Assembly: GCF_021216675.1 (NCBI RefSeq)
Contig: NZ_CP086120.1
Span: 2,400,501 to 2,464,500, forward strand
Reading direction: 5' to 3'
DNA length: 64,000 nt
Source of the DNA: Streptomyces gobiensis
GTDB taxonomy: Bacteria; Actinomycetota; Actinomycetes; Streptomycetales; Streptomycetaceae
Both the position numbers and the translations under genes were made by a program. The stretch's first letter is position 1, and each line of letters opens with the position of its first letter. Shown here piece after piece: positions 25,901-36,700 of this stretch. The notes beneath the pieces were generated by a model. That model worked only from the letters and a program-made list of their open reading frames with translations. It was not told the origin of the DNA and made no database searches.

Positions 25901-26385
25901 GCACCGGCGGCACCCACACCGACATCGAAGCGGTCGAGGCCGCGAACACAGCGCTGTATGAGGCCTTGGAGCACGGCGACCTCGACGCCATGGCCGAGCG
26001 GTGGCTGGACGGCGACATCAGCGTGGTCCACCCGGGCTGGCCGGTGCTGACGGGCCGCGGCGAGGTGATGCGCTCGTATGCGCTGATCATGGCGGCCACC
26101 GAGTACATCCAGTTCTTCCTGACGGATGTCGAGGTGTCGGTGCGGGGCGACACCGCGCTGGTGACCTGTACGGAGAACATCCTCAGTGGCGGCCCGGCGG
26201 AGGCGGACGGTTCAGCGGGTCCGCTGGTGGGCGGGCTGGTGGTGGCCACGAATACCTTCCGGCGGACGACGGGGGGCGAGTGGAAGGTGTGGTCGCACCA
26301 TGGCTCGCCCGTACTCGTCGAGCAGGAGGAGGAAGAGGACCAGGAAGGCCCGGAGGGCCCGGTGGGCGGGGAAGACATTCTCTGA
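25897..26385 (+). CDS. NTF2/SnoaL-fold protein
   Basis: A 162-residue protein with the cone-shaped NTF2-like fold: AVEAANTALYEALEHGDLDA, WLDGDISVVHPGWPVLTGRG, VSVRGDTALVTCTENILSGG and a terminal strand GEWKVWSHHGSPVLVEQ. The tail is acidic and low-complexity (EEEEDQEGPEGPVGGEDIL). It is translationally coupled to folP. Its link to folate metabolism is positional only; no catalytic residues can be assigned. The family includes cyclases, isomerases and non-enzymatic binding proteins. Confidence 0.85.
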   Translation: MSTGGTHTDIEAVEAANTALYEALEHGDLDAMAERWLDGDISVVHPGWPVLTGRGEVMRSYALIMAATEYIQFFLTDVEVSVRGDTALVTCTENILSGGPAEADGSAGPLVGGLVVATNTFRRTTGGEWKVWSHHGSPVLVEQEEEEDQEGPEGPVGGEDIL

Positions 26386-26420
26386 GCGTTCTCGAGCGTT
26401 GTCGAGCGTTCTCTGAGCGT
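26384..26420. repeat. 10-bp tandem repeat in the folP-folB gap
   Basis: GAGCGTTCTC, GAGCGTTGTC, GAGCGTTCTC and a final GAGCGT follow each other directly after the NTF2-like gene. The rest of the 250-bp gap has a palindrome GATTCGAATC near 26564, next to a TAGATT that could be a folB -10. No gene is seen in the gap. Confidence 0.55.
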
Positions 26421-26637
26421 CAGCCGCGGTCACCGCGGGTCACTCATGGGAGCCATCCGACGGGGAATACCGGAGTGCCCCACAGAGCTCTTGGGTAGGC
26501 AGCGGCCCGCTGCCACCGATGACCAGGAGCCCCCGCGGGCAAGCGGGGTCAGTGCTCGCAGGTAGATTCGAATCGGCGGGTGCCTCCGTGCGCCCGGACA
26601 CCGGCCAGCCACAGAAGACCAAGGGGAGTGATGCGCT

Positions 26638-26997
26638 GTGGACCACGTCGCTCTGCGCGGCCTGAGAGCCCGGGGGCATCACGGGGTTTTCGCGCGGGAA
26701 CGGGAAGAAGGACAGACCTTCATCGTGGATGTGGAGCTGGCCGTGGACACCCGCCCCGCGGCGGCCGGGGACGACCTCAGCAAGACGGTGCACTACGGCG
26801 TCGTCGCCGAGGAGGTCGTGGCCATCGTCGAGGGCGAGCCGGTTGAGCTCATCGAAACCCTCGCCCAGCGGATCGCCGATCAATGCCTGAAGCACCAGGC
26901 GGTGCGGGAGGTCCAGGTGGTCGTCCACAAGCCGGACGCCCCGATCACCGTGCCTTTTGACGACGTGACCATCACTATCAAGCGGAGCCGATCATGA
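26638..26997 (+). CDS. folB: dihydroneopterin aldolase
   Basis: A 119-residue FolB: cleaves dihydroneopterin to 6-hydroxymethyl-dihydropterin and glycolaldehyde; works as an octamer. Motifs are VALRGLRARGHHGVFARER, the active-site neighbourhood DLSKTVHYGVVAEEV, ELIETLAQRIADQCL and the terminal VHKPDAPITVPFDDVTITI. The GTG start has GGGGAG about 10 nt upstream; an out-of-frame ATG at 26629 was rejected. The stop overlaps the folK start as ATGA. Confidence 0.95.
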   Translation: MDHVALRGLRARGHHGVFAREREEGQTFIVDVELAVDTRPAAAGDDLSKTVHYGVVAEEVVAIVEGEPVELIETLAQRIADQCLKHQAVREVQVVVHKPDAPITVPFDDVTITIKRSRS

Positions 26998-27590
26998 CGC
27001 CGAACAGTGACCCGACAGTGCAGCCGGTGCCCGCTTCGGTGGTGCAGCAGGTCGACGACGCCGATACGACGCTGAGCAACCCGAAACACGCCGTGCTCTC
27101 CCTCGGCAGCAACCTCGGCAACCGGCTGGAGACGCTGCAGGGCGCCATCGACGCGCTGGAGGACACCCCCGGGGTACGGGTGAAGGCGGTCTCGCCCGTC
27201 TACGAGACCGAGCCCTGGGGTGTCGAGCCGGGCTCCCAGCCCACGTATTTCAACGCCGTGGTGCTCATCAGGACCACCCTGCCGCCCGCCTCGCTGCTGG
27301 AGCGCGGTCAGGCCATCGAGGAGGCCTTCGAACGGGTACGGGACGAGCGCTGGGGCCCGCGGACCATCGATGTGGACATCGTGTCCTACCAGGATGTCGT
27401 CTCCGATGATCCGCAGCTGACCCTGCCGCACCCCCGCGCGCATGAGCGGGCCTTCGTGCTGGTGCCATGGCACGATGTGGACCCGTCCGCCGAGGTGCCG
27501 GGCCAGGGCAAGGTCACTGAGCTGCTGGCGGCCGTGGGCCAGGAGGGCGTGGCCGCCCGCGGTGACCTGGAACTCGTCGTACCTGAATAG
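26994..27590 (+). CDS. folK: 6-hydroxymethyl-dihydropterin pyrophosphokinase
   Basis: A 198-residue HPPK. It transfers pyrophosphate from ATP to 6-hydroxymethyl-dihydropterin, making the FolP substrate. Motifs are AVLSLGSNLGNRLETLQGAI, VSPVYETEPWGVEPGSQPTY, ERWGPRTIDVDIVSYQD and LPHPRAHERAFVLVPWHDV, with the two metal-binding Asp in the DVDI motif. An extra N-terminal ~30 residues precedes the fold. It is coupled to folB by a 4-nt overlap. Confidence 0.95.
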   Translation: MTPNSDPTVQPVPASVVQQVDDADTTLSNPKHAVLSLGSNLGNRLETLQGAIDALEDTPGVRVKAVSPVYETEPWGVEPGSQPTYFNAVVLIRTTLPPASLLERGQAIEEAFERVRDERWGPRTIDVDIVSYQDVVSDDPQLTLPHPRAHERAFVLVPWHDVDPSAEVPGQGKVTELLAAVGQEGVAARGDLELVVPE

Positions 27591-27605
27591 TCGTTGGGAC
27601 CGTCT

Positions 27606-28100
27606 GTGAGAGAACTTCGCATCGGGACACTCGCCGCGCTCTTCGTCATCGCCGGGGTGCTGTCCTGGGCGGGCGCCCGGCTGTGGGACGCGATCGGCAG
27701 CCTGCCGGCGGTCCCCGTCGCGGCCCCCATCGTGCTGGCCGTCATCGCGATGGTCCTGCTGGGGACGGCTCTCTCCATCCGCTCCCGGCTGCGCGCCCAG
27801 CGTGACCGGGAGCCCGGCGCCAAGGGCGTGGAGCCGATGATGGCGGCCCGCGCCGTGGTGCTCGGCCAGGCCAGTGCCCTGGTCGCCGCCCTGATCGCCG
27901 GAATGTACGGCGGCACCGGTGTCTTTCTGCTGACCTCAGGGCTCGCCGAGGTCCCCGCCCGCCGCGATCAGGCCATCTACGCGGGCCTGTCCGTCCTCGC
28001 CGCCTTCGCCGTGATCGCTACGGCGATGTGGCTGGAGCGGATCTGCCGCCTCCCCGAGGAGCCCGACGATGACCAGGGCCCACAGGGGGCAACGGCCTGA
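27606..28100 (+). CDS. DUF3180 membrane protein
   Basis: A 164-residue protein with four membrane helices (IGTLAALFVIAGVLSWAGAR, PIVLAVIAMVLLGTALSIRS, GQASALVAALIAGMYGGTGV, GLSVLAAFAVIATAMWLERI) and a short charged tail. DUF3180 proteins follow folK in many actinobacteria, but no function is established to my knowledge. GTG 27606 is preferred over TTG 27594, 15 nt after the folK stop. It ends the folate operon and faces the convergent folE gene. Confidence 0.88.
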   Translation: MRELRIGTLAALFVIAGVLSWAGARLWDAIGSLPAVPVAAPIVLAVIAMVLLGTALSIRSRLRAQRDREPGAKGVEPMMAARAVVLGQASALVAALIAGMYGGTGVFLLTSGLAEVPARRDQAIYAGLSVLAAFAVIATAMWLERICRLPEEPDDDQGPQGATA

Positions 28101-28127
28101 GCCGCCCCTCCGGAGCGGCGGACCTGG

Positions 28128-28733
28128 TCAGCGAGCCATTATCAGGCTCATCGCCTCGGCACGGGTGGCGGCGTCCCGTAGCTGGCCGCGCACAGCGGAG
28201 GTGAGGGTTTTGGCACCGGGCTTGCGGACGCCCCGCATCGTCATGCACATGTGCTCGCACTCGATGACGACGATCACGCCGCGCGCCTCCAGCAGGCGCA
28301 TCATCGAATCGGCGATCTGTGTGGTCAGCCGCTCCTGGACCTGGGGGCGGCGGGCGAAGACATCCACCAGGCGGGCGAGCTTGGACAGGCCCGTGATCTT
28401 GCCGCTGCTCGATGGAATGTAACCGATGTGGGCATACCCCACGAAGGGCACCAAGTGGTGCTCGCACTGGCTGAGGACCTCGATCTCCTTCACCAGCACC
28501 AGCTCGTCATGGCCCAGGTCGAACGTGGTCGTCAGCACGTCCTCGGGCTTCTGCCACAGGCCCGCGAATATCTCCTTGTAGGCCCGCGCGACCCGCGCCG
28601 GGGTCTCGCGGAGACCCTCGCGGTCCGGATCCTCACCGACCGCGATGAGCAGCTCACGAATGGCGTTCTCGGCCCGTTTCTCATCGAACTCGCCGATCTC
28701 GCCCTCGCCGTCAAGCCTCACCGGGTCGATCAT
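28128..28733 (-). CDS. folE: GTP cyclohydrolase I
   Basis: A 201-residue type I enzyme that converts GTP to 7,8-dihydroneopterin triphosphate, the first folate step. Motifs are [20 protein letters not shown] (zinc Cys and His), [20 protein letters not shown], and [20 protein letters not shown] with the second zinc Cys. ATG 28733 ([11 protein letters not shown]) is chosen; a longer frame runs into a terminator hairpin. It is separated from ftsH by a strong intrinsic terminator, so it likely has its own promoter in the short space 28734-28765. Confidence 0.96.
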   Translation of the reverse strand: MIDPVRLDGEGEIGEFDEKRAENAIRELLIAVGEDPDREGLRETPARVARAYKEIFAGLWQKPEDVLTTTFDLGHDELVLVKEIEVLSQCEHHLVPFVGYAHIGYIPSSSGKITGLSKLARLVDVFARRPQVQERLTTQIADSMMRLLEARGVIVVIECEHMCMTMRGVRKPGAKTLTSAVRGQLRDAATRAEAMSLIMAR

Positions 28734-28765
28734 GGATTTGCCTCGCTTCTCACACGTACGCACGG

Positions 28766-28806
28766 AAAAACCGCGCTCCTCAGGGTAGAACCTGAGGAGC
28801 GCGGTT
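28766..28806 (-). terminator. intrinsic terminator downstream of ftsH
   Basis: A 16-bp perfect stem (28769-28784 with 28791-28806, core CCGCGCTCCTCAGG) with the 6-nt loop GTAGAA. On the minus strand it is followed by TTTTT. It lies 45 bp after the ftsH stop and 33 bp before the folE start, so it can end ftsH mRNA or attenuate readthrough into folE. Confidence 0.85.
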
Positions 28807-28850
28807 GACATTCCGGGGGCTGTGACGTGTGAGGAAGCCCTCCTCGGCCC

Positions 28851-30887
<2,037 letters not shown>

Positions 30888-31065
30888 CCATACGAGGCGA
30901 TGCCGCCCCGTCCCTCCTGCCACAGTGAGTTGAAAAGACTGACCTTCGGACCGTACCCCAGCATCGTCACCCGATGCCGCCGGGCACAGTAAACCAACCG
31001 GTCTCTGCCTGCTCCAACGGCGGGAAGCGGCTCAATGTTCCCGCCGTCGGACGTCCGGGCGGCCA

Positions 31066-31620
31066 TCAGCCGCCGTAGACGTGCGGAGCCAGGGTGCCGA
31101 CAAAGGGCAGATTGCGGTATTTCTCGGCGAAGTCGAGCCCGTAGCCGACAACGAACTCATTGGGGATGTCGAAGCCGACCCACTTCACATCGATGTCGAC
31201 CTTCGCCGCCTCCGGCTTGCGCAGCAGCGTGCAGACGTTCAGCGAGGCGGGCTCCCGCGAACCGAGGTTCGACAGCAGCCAGGAGAGAGTCAGCCCGGAG
31301 TCGATGATGTCCTCGACGATCAGGACATCCTTGCCCTTGATATCGGTGTCCAGGTCCTTGAGGATCCGGACGACACCGGAGGACTGGGTGCCGGCTCCGT
31401 AGGAGGACACCGCCATCCAGTCCATGGTGACCGGAGTGGACAACGCACGTGCCAGATCCGCCATCACCATCACGGCGCCCTTGAGAACACCCACGATGAG
31501 CAGGTCCCTGCCCGCGTACTCCGCGTCGATCTTCGCGGCCAGCTCGGCCAGCTTCGCGTCGATCTCTTCCTTGGTGATGAGCACCGACTTGAGGTCGGCG
31601 CCCATGTCCTTGTCGTCCAC
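31066..31620 (-). CDS. hpt: hypoxanthine phosphoribosyltransferase
   Basis: A 184-residue purine salvage enzyme making IMP or GMP from hypoxanthine or guanine and PRPP. The PRPP-binding loop is [20 protein letters not shown]; others are [40 protein letters not shown] and the base-contact [20 protein letters not shown]. The GTG start at 31620 is used; ATG 31605 is possible. It is transcribed with tilS, which ends 51 bp upstream, a linkage seen widely among bacteria together with ftsH. Confidence 0.96.
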   Translation of the reverse strand: MDDKDMGADLKSVLITKEEIDAKLAELAAKIDAEYAGRDLLIVGVLKGAVMVMADLARALSTPVTMDWMAVSSYGAGTQSSGVVRILKDLDTDIKGKDVLIVEDIIDSGLTLSWLLSNLGSREPASLNVCTLLRKPEAAKVDIDVKWVGFDIPNEFVVGYGLDFAEKYRNLPFVGTLAPHVYGG

Positions 31621-31671
31621 CGTGCTGCTCTCGCTAGGTCGATCGGGGTGCGCTCGGGTCCGGATGAGCGC

Positions 31672-32793
31672 TCAGCTGTCGCTCTGCCGGATGACCAGTG
31701 TGCCACCCTGCCGACGGGCCTCGACCCGGCCGGGCAGATTGATGGCCCGCTGACCGCGCCAGCCGGTGATCAGACGGTCGGTTTCCTCGATATGACGGGC
31801 GAACAGTGATCCCGCGGGCGCTCCGGCGGCGATGGCCGCACGGCGGAGCACCCGGCGGCGGACGGCGGGCGGGAGTGCGTAGAGCCGGTCCACGTCGAGC
31901 ACGGCCTGCGCGCCCGCCGTGCCCTGATCGAGCGCACCGCTGCGGACGGCACGCTCGGCGTCGGCCGCCCAGGCGTCCAGGGCGTCCGCGTCATCGCGGG
32001 AGAGCTGCGCGGTGCGGGCAAGGGCCTCGATGACGCCCTTACCGAGCGCCTTCTCCAGGGTGGGCATGGCTTCGTGACGGACACGGGAGCGGGTGTAGGC
32101 GGGGTCAGCGTTGTGCGGGTCGTCCCAGACGGGAAGGGACTGGACCATGCAGGCCTTGCGGGTGGTCTGCCGGTCGATGGTCAGGAACGGGCGGCGGTAG
32201 CGACGCTCGGTGCCGGGGCGGGCGGTGAGCGAACCGGAGACGGCGGCCATACCGGACAGTGAGCGGGTGCCGGAGCCACGGGCGAGGCCGAGCAGCACGG
32301 TCTCGGCCTGGTCGTCGCGGGTGTGGCCGAGCAGCACGGCGGCGGCGCCATGGCGGTCGGCGACCTCGTCCAGAGCGGCATAGCGGGCCTGACGGGCGGC
32401 GGCCTCGGGACCCGCACCACGGCCGACGGTGACGGTGACGGCCTCGACCGGGTCGAGGCCGAAGGCGGTGAGCCGGCTGGCGACATCGAGCGCCCGGCTG
32501 TCGGAGCCGGTCTGGAGCCCATGGTCCACCGTGACGCCGCCGGCCCGCGCCCCCAGCCGTGGGGCTTCAAAGGCCAGCGCCGAGGCGAGCGCCATGGAGT
32601 CGGCACCACCGGAGCACGCCACAAGGATGAGCGGAGCGGGCCGGTCCGGGGCGGGCTGGGTTCGGGGGGTGGATGGGGTGTGGGCGGCTTGGTCGTGAAG
32701 CACCTCGTGGAGGATTTCCGCCTCGTTGAGGACTTCATGGAGTACGCGGCGGACCGCCAGGCGTATCGCGGCGACCGCGGGGTGAGGGCCCAT
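31672..32793 (-). CDS. tilS: tRNA(Ile)-lysidine synthetase TilS
   Basis: A 373-residue N-type ATP pyrophosphatase that attaches lysine to C34 of the tRNA-Ile with CAU anticodon, switching it from Met to Ile. The PP-loop is [40 protein letters not shown] and [15 protein letters not shown] are also typical. The start ATG 32793 is preceded by GAGGAAG at good spacing. It forms a likely operon with hpt. The first ~50 residues before the PP-loop are longer than usual and carry a leucine-rich helix. Confidence 0.94.
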   Translation of the reverse strand: MGPHPAVAAIRLAVRRVLHEVLNEAEILHEVLHDQAAHTPSTPRTQPAPDRPAPLILVACSGGADSMALASALAFEAPRLGARAGGVTVDHGLQTGSDSRALDVASRLTAFGLDPVEAVTVTVGRGAGPEAAARQARYAALDEVADRHGAAAVLLGHTRDDQAETVLLGLARGSGTRSLSGMAAVSGSLTARPGTERRYRRPFLTIDRQTTRKACMVQSLPVWDDPHNADPAYTRSRVRHEAMPTLEKALGKGVIEALARTAQLSRDDADALDAWAADAERAVRSGALDQGTAGAQAVLDVDRLYALPPAVRRRVLRRAAIAAGAPAGSLFARHIEETDRLITGWRGQRAINLPGRVEARRQGGTLVIRQSDS

Positions 32794-32943
32794 GTCCGTT
32801 TCACTTCCTCGGGATGTCGTCTAGCACGCTTCGTTACGCTGAGTGCGTTGATGGTGACAGAGACGGGCTATTCCCCTGAGCATCGCACGCGCTCATGGCT
32901 GGTCACGGTCCCTCGGATGGGTGATTCGTGGGTCATTTTGGGC

Positions 32944-34077
32944 TCATGATTCAGCTTTGCGGTGCACCCTCGCCACCCATTCCGTCGGCTTGGCGATCTC
33001 CGACTTGGTCGGCAGCGTGTTGGGCGACGTCCACACCCGGTTGAAGCCGTCCATGCCGACCTGGTCCACCACGGCCCGTACGAACCGCTCCCCGTCCCGG
33101 TACTGCCGCAGCTTGGCGTCCAGTCCGAGCAGCTTGCGCAGCGCCTGGTCAAGGCGGCCCGCACCGGTCTGGCGGCGCTTTTGGAACTTCTCCCGGATCT
33201 CGACGACGGACGGCACGACCTGCGGGCCGACCCCGTCCATCACATAGTCGGCATGGCCCTCGAGGAGTGACATCACGGCGGTGAGCCGCCCCAGGATGTC
33301 CCGCTGTGCGGGCGTCTGCACAAGCTCCACAAAGCTACGGCTGCCGTCGTCCTCGCCCGTCCCCTCCGGCCTGCCGCCGGCGGCGGCCTGCGCGGCCTCC
33401 CGCAGCCGCTCCAGCAGCGTGGACGGGTCGACCTCGGTCTCGCTGAGGAAGGCCTGGATCTCGCCCTCGATGTGGTCCCGCAGCCAGGGCACGGCCGTGA
33501 ACTGGGTGCGGTGAGTCTCCTCGTGGAGGCTCACCCAGAGCCGGAAGTCGTGCGGCTCCACATCGAGCTCCCGCTCGACATGCACGATGTTCGGGGCGAC
33601 GAGCAGCAGCCGCCCGCCGCCCTCCCCCGGCGAGCCGGGCAGCTCCCGGGAGGCGGGAGCGAAGGTCTCGTACTGGCCGAGGACGCGCGAGGCCAGAAAC
33701 GACAGCAGCATGCCGACCTCGACGCCGGTCACCTTGCCGCCGACGGCACCGAGCATCGCACCGCCGGGCACGCTCGCGCGGCGCTGCCGCATCTTGTCCA
33801 GAAGCGGCGCCAGCAGCTCCCGGAATCCGGCCACATTGGCCCGGATCCAGCTCGCCCGGTCCACCACAAGGACGGGGGTGTCGCTTGCCGGACCAACGGG
33901 TTCCATGCCGGTGAAGGCGCGTACGTGCCCCTCCGAGGCCTTGGCGTGCCGCCGCAGCTCAGCGACGACAGCACGCGCCTCGTCACGGCTCACTTCGGGC
34001 CCGGGCCGCACGAGCCGGGTCGCGGTCGCGACCGCGAGATTCCAGTCGACCATCTCCACACCACCGAGGCTCGTCAT
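32944..34077 (-). CDS. DUF2342 zinc-metalloprotease-like protein
   Basis: A 377-residue protein of the actinobacterial family once annotated coenzyme F420 biosynthesis-associated. It contains a zincin-type site in LWVSLHEETHRTQFTAVPWL (HEETH) and a downstream Glu in VMSLLEGHADYVMDGVGPQV. Other features are VDWNLAVATATRLVRPGPEV at the N-terminus. It has no signal peptide, so it probably acts in the cytoplasm; the substrate is unknown to me. It is flanked by tilS (151 bp away, apparently no gene between) and dacB. Confidence 0.88.
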   Translation of the reverse strand: MTSLGGVEMVDWNLAVATATRLVRPGPEVSRDEARAVVAELRRHAKASEGHVRAFTGMEPVGPASDTPVLVVDRASWIRANVAGFRELLAPLLDKMRQRRASVPGGAMLGAVGGKVTGVEVGMLLSFLASRVLGQYETFAPASRELPGSPGEGGGRLLLVAPNIVHVERELDVEPHDFRLWVSLHEETHRTQFTAVPWLRDHIEGEIQAFLSETEVDPSTLLERLREAAQAAAGGRPEGTGEDDGSRSFVELVQTPAQRDILGRLTAVMSLLEGHADYVMDGVGPQVVPSVVEIREKFQKRRQTGAGRLDQALRKLLGLDAKLRQYRDGERFVRAVVDQVGMDGFNRVWTSPNTLPTKSEIAKPTEWVARVHRKAES

Positions 34078-34129
34078 GACTTCACGGTACGTGGCGTTGG
34101 CCGCGTACGGGAGGAGACGGTCTCCCCGC

Positions 34130-35671
34130 TCAGCGGCAGCCGCAGCCCGCCACCGCCGTGGCCAGGCGGTCCAGGGCGGCCTGAGCGCTGTAGGGGTACT
34201 GCGTGCCGGTGGTCATAAAGGCGAAGGCCAGCAGTCGCCCATCGGCGTCAACGACCGTACCCGCGAGGGAGTTCACCCCGGTGAGGGTGCCGGTCTTGGC
34301 GCGTACGAGGCCCGCCCCGCCGGATACGGAGTCGGCGGCGTAGCGGCCGCCGAGGGTGCCGTTGAAGCCCGCTACCGGCAGCCCGGTCAGCAGCGAGCGC
34401 AGCTCGGGATGGTCCGGGTCGGCGGCGCGGACCAGCAGCTCGGTGAGGAAGCGGGCCGAGACCCGGTCCGCGCGGCTGAGTCCGCTGCCGTCGGCGAAGC
34501 GGGTGCCGGACATCGGCAGGTCCAGCTTCGCCAGCCGGTTGCGCACCGCCCGCTCGGCGCCCGCGAAGTCGGCCTTGTGACCATCGGCGCGCGCGGTGTG
34601 CCGGGCCAGCGCCTCGGCGATGTCGTTGTCGCTGTTCGTCAGCATCCGCTCGACCAGCGCGGACAGCGGCGCCGAACGCACCGCGGCCAGCTGCTCCACC
34701 CGGCTGTGCTTCCCGGCCGTTCCGGTCGTTCCGGTCGTTCCGGGCGCTTTCGCCTGGGTGGGGCGGCTGGTGCCGACGCCACGGTCGCGCAGCAGCTCGG
34801 CGAAGCGGGCGGCGGCGTCGGCGGCCGGATCGGCGGCGCGCGGGGCGGGGCCACGGGTGCTGTCGTCGAGCCGGGCCTCGTTGAGCATCAGGGCGGTGAC
34901 CGGCGCGATGTTGTTGTTGACGCCGATGGGGTGCCGACTGGGTCCGGCGTAGCGGGAGGTGTCGTAGGCCAGCGTCCTGGGCTTCAGGCCGCGTTTCCGG
35001 ACGGTACGGGCCGTGGCCTCGGCCAGCTCCGTGAGCCGCTTCTCGGTCAGTGTGGGGTCTCCCCCGCCGACCAGCGTGATCCGCCGCTTGTCCGGGTCCC
35101 ATACGGCCCGCGTGGGGATCCGGTGGTCGGGGCCCAGGGCGCTGAGCGCGGCGGCGGCGGTGCCGAGCTTGATCGTGGAGGCGGGGGTGGCGTTGGTGCC
35201 CGCGCGGACCGAGAAGAGCTCCTTGCCGCTGCTGACGTCCACCACCGAGGCGGTACGCAGGGGGCCGAGCGAGGGGTCCTCCAGCAGTGGCTCCAGTGCG
35301 TCGGCGAGCGCCGACCGGGTGGGCGGCGGCGCCGCGTTCCTCAGCGCGGTGAGCACCGCGGGGGCGCTGGGCGCGGGCTTGGGGAGCGCGTCCCGGTCCC
35401 GGGCTCCCCGGGGGTCGTCGGTGTGCTGGCCGGTGTGTTGGCCGGTGTGTTGAGCGCCACTGTCCCTGTCCGGTTCCTGACCGGCCGCGCGGGCGCGTTC
35501 CGCCGTACGCTGACCCGAGTCCCACGGTCCCGCGACGGCTACCGCGGTCAGGGCGAGCGTGAGGCCGACGGCGGCGGAACCCGCCGTCAACCGCCAGGTC
35601 TGCCGCTTCCGCGGCGGTGCCGTCCGCCAGCGCTGCCGGACGTTCGACCAGTTCACGGGCGTACCCCGCAC
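34130..35671 (-). CDS. dacB: D-Ala-D-Ala carboxypeptidase/endopeptidase, PBP4-type
   Basis: A ~513-residue class C low-molecular-weight PBP that trims peptidoglycan peptides outside the membrane. An N-terminal signal anchor (LTAGSAAVGLTLALTAVAVA) is followed by a linker containing the 12-bp repeat-coded HTGQHTGQHTDD. The catalytic set is ATPASTIKLGTAAAALSAL (SxxK), MLTNSDNDIAEALARH (SxN) and GLVRAKTGTLTGVNSLAGTV (KTG). Another repeat gives GTTGTTGTAG. The start is uncertain: GTG 35671, GTG 35656 or further upstream at 35716. It is divergent from ppa. Confidence 0.92.
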   Translation of the reverse strand: MRGTPVNWSNVRQRWRTAPPRKRQTWRLTAGSAAVGLTLALTAVAVAGPWDSGQRTAERARAAGQEPDRDSGAQHTGQHTGQHTDDPRGARDRDALPKPAPSAPAVLTALRNAAPPPTRSALADALEPLLEDPSLGPLRTASVVDVSSGKELFSVRAGTNATPASTIKLGTAAAALSALGPDHRIPTRAVWDPDKRRITLVGGGDPTLTEKRLTELAEATARTVRKRGLKPRTLAYDTSRYAGPSRHPIGVNNNIAPVTALMLNEARLDDSTRGPAPRAADPAADAAARFAELLRDRGVGTSRPTQAKAPGTTGTTGTAGKHSRVEQLAAVRSAPLSALVERMLTNSDNDIAEALARHTARADGHKADFAGAERAVRNRLAKLDLPMSGTRFADGSGLSRADRVSARFLTELLVRAADPDHPELRSLLTGLPVAGFNGTLGGRYAADSVSGGAGLVRAKTGTLTGVNSLAGTVVDADGRLLAFAFMTTGTQYPYSAQAALDRLATAVAGCGCR

Positions 35672-35756
35672 CTCGGACCAGCCCCTTTCGCGAGCACACA
35701 CCTGCGTGGGGGACACTTAATCACCAGAACATGTGTTGATCACGGAGGAGCCTCCC

Positions 35757-36248
35757 TTGGAGTTCGACGTCACCATCGAGATCCCGAAGGGGTCACGGAA
35801 CAAGTACGAGGTTGACCACGAGACCGGTCGCATCCGTCTGGACCGTCACCTCTTCACCTCGACCGTGTATCCGGCCGACTACGGTTTCGTCGACGGCACC
35901 CTTGGCGAGGACGGCGACCCGCTGGACGCGCTGGTGCTGCTGGAGGAACCGACGTTCCCGGGCTGCATCATCAAGTGCCGGGCGATCGGCATGTTCCGGA
36001 TGACGGACGAGGCGGGCGGCGACGACAAGCTGCTGTGCGTCCCGGCTTCTGACCCGCGGGTGGAGCACCTGCGTGACATCCACCATGTGAGCGAGTTCGA
36101 CCGCCTGGAGATCCAGCACTTCTTCGAGGTCTACAAGGACCTGGAGCCGGGCAAGTCGGTCGAGGGCGCGAACTGGGTTGGCCGCACCGACGCGGAGGCG
36201 GAGGTAGAAGCCTCCCGCAAACGCCTGGAAGCCCAGGGCGGCCACTGA
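35757..36248 (+). CDS. ppa: family I inorganic pyrophosphatase
   Basis: A 163-residue soluble pyrophosphatase that hydrolyses PPi to drive biosynthesis. Metal and substrate residues occur in [40 protein letters not shown] and [19 protein letters not shown] 35757 is chosen because GGAGGAG ends 6-7 nt upstream and family members start (M/L)[11 protein letters not shown]. The longer frame from 35733 lacks a ribosome site. A T-run and palindromic repeat follow the gene. Confidence 0.95.
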   Translation: MEFDVTIEIPKGSRNKYEVDHETGRIRLDRHLFTSTVYPADYGFVDGTLGEDGDPLDALVLLEEPTFPGCIIKCRAIGMFRMTDEAGGDDKLLCVPASDPRVEHLRDIHHVSEFDRLEIQHFFEVYKDLEPGKSVEGANWVGRTDAEAEVEASRKRLEAQGGH

Positions 36249-36254
36249 TTTTTT

Positions 36255-36610
36255 TTGCGGCTCTCGCGCTGCTCGGCCCTGGGGGCCTCCCAGGCTTCGA
36301 GCCGCTGCACCGGACTCCGTCCGGTGGTTTGGGCTGAGCACCACCGCGAGCTGACACGGGTGCGCACCCCGAGGGGTGCGCACCCGTGAGCATTCCCCAA
36401 CCCCGCCCCTTCCCGAAACTGGGTGCTGCCGCCCCCAGACCCCACCCATGTTGTGGGCACTCGGTCCGCCCGAGGGGCGGAACGGGTGGGCACAACACCG
36501 GCCACCGAAGCCGCACCGCCCAACCCCGGGGCCCCGGGGCAAAGCCCCGGTTTCCGGGAAGGGGCGGGATACGGGGAACCCCACCCACAGCCACCCACCC
36601 GCCCCGGGGC
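36255..36610. repeat. composite intergenic repeat copy R3 (inverse of R1)
   Basis: The same modules as R1 but on the other strand and in mirrored order: C (GGCCCTGGGGGCCTCCCAGG, CGGACTCCGTCCGG), B (CCGCCCCTTCCCGAAACTGG, CCCATGTTGTGGGCACTCGG) and A (GGTGGGCACAACACCGGCCA, GGGAAGGGGCGGGATACGGG). The B/A junction holds a hairpin, GTCCGCCC GAG GGGCGGAAC, whose sequence differs from the one in R4 but keeps pairing. The ~450-bp region between ppa and the ThrE-type gene contains no gene. Confidence 0.85.
36355..36388. terminator. 16-bp perfect inverted repeat after ppa
   Basis: Arms CACGGGTGCGCACCCC (36355-36370) and GGGGTGCGCACCCGTG (36373-36388) are separated by GA. It lies about 110 bp after ppa inside the composite repeat. 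It could terminate ppa or the convergent ThrE-type gene; no T-run follows directly. Confidence 0.6.
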
Positions 36611-36700
36611 GAAGCCCCGCCACGCGGCGGAGCCGCGCACCCACCCGGCGGCACGTACCCACCCGGCGGCGCGTAAGCCCCGCGCAGCGGCCCGCGGCGC

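Noticed and set aside
32850..32948. A 32-codon frame MVTETGYSPEHR... with TACGCT upstream
   Set aside because: The distance from TACGCT to its ATG is too long for the leaderless pattern, and nothing supports a peptide; the gap is better read as tilS leader plus metalloprotease 3' region.
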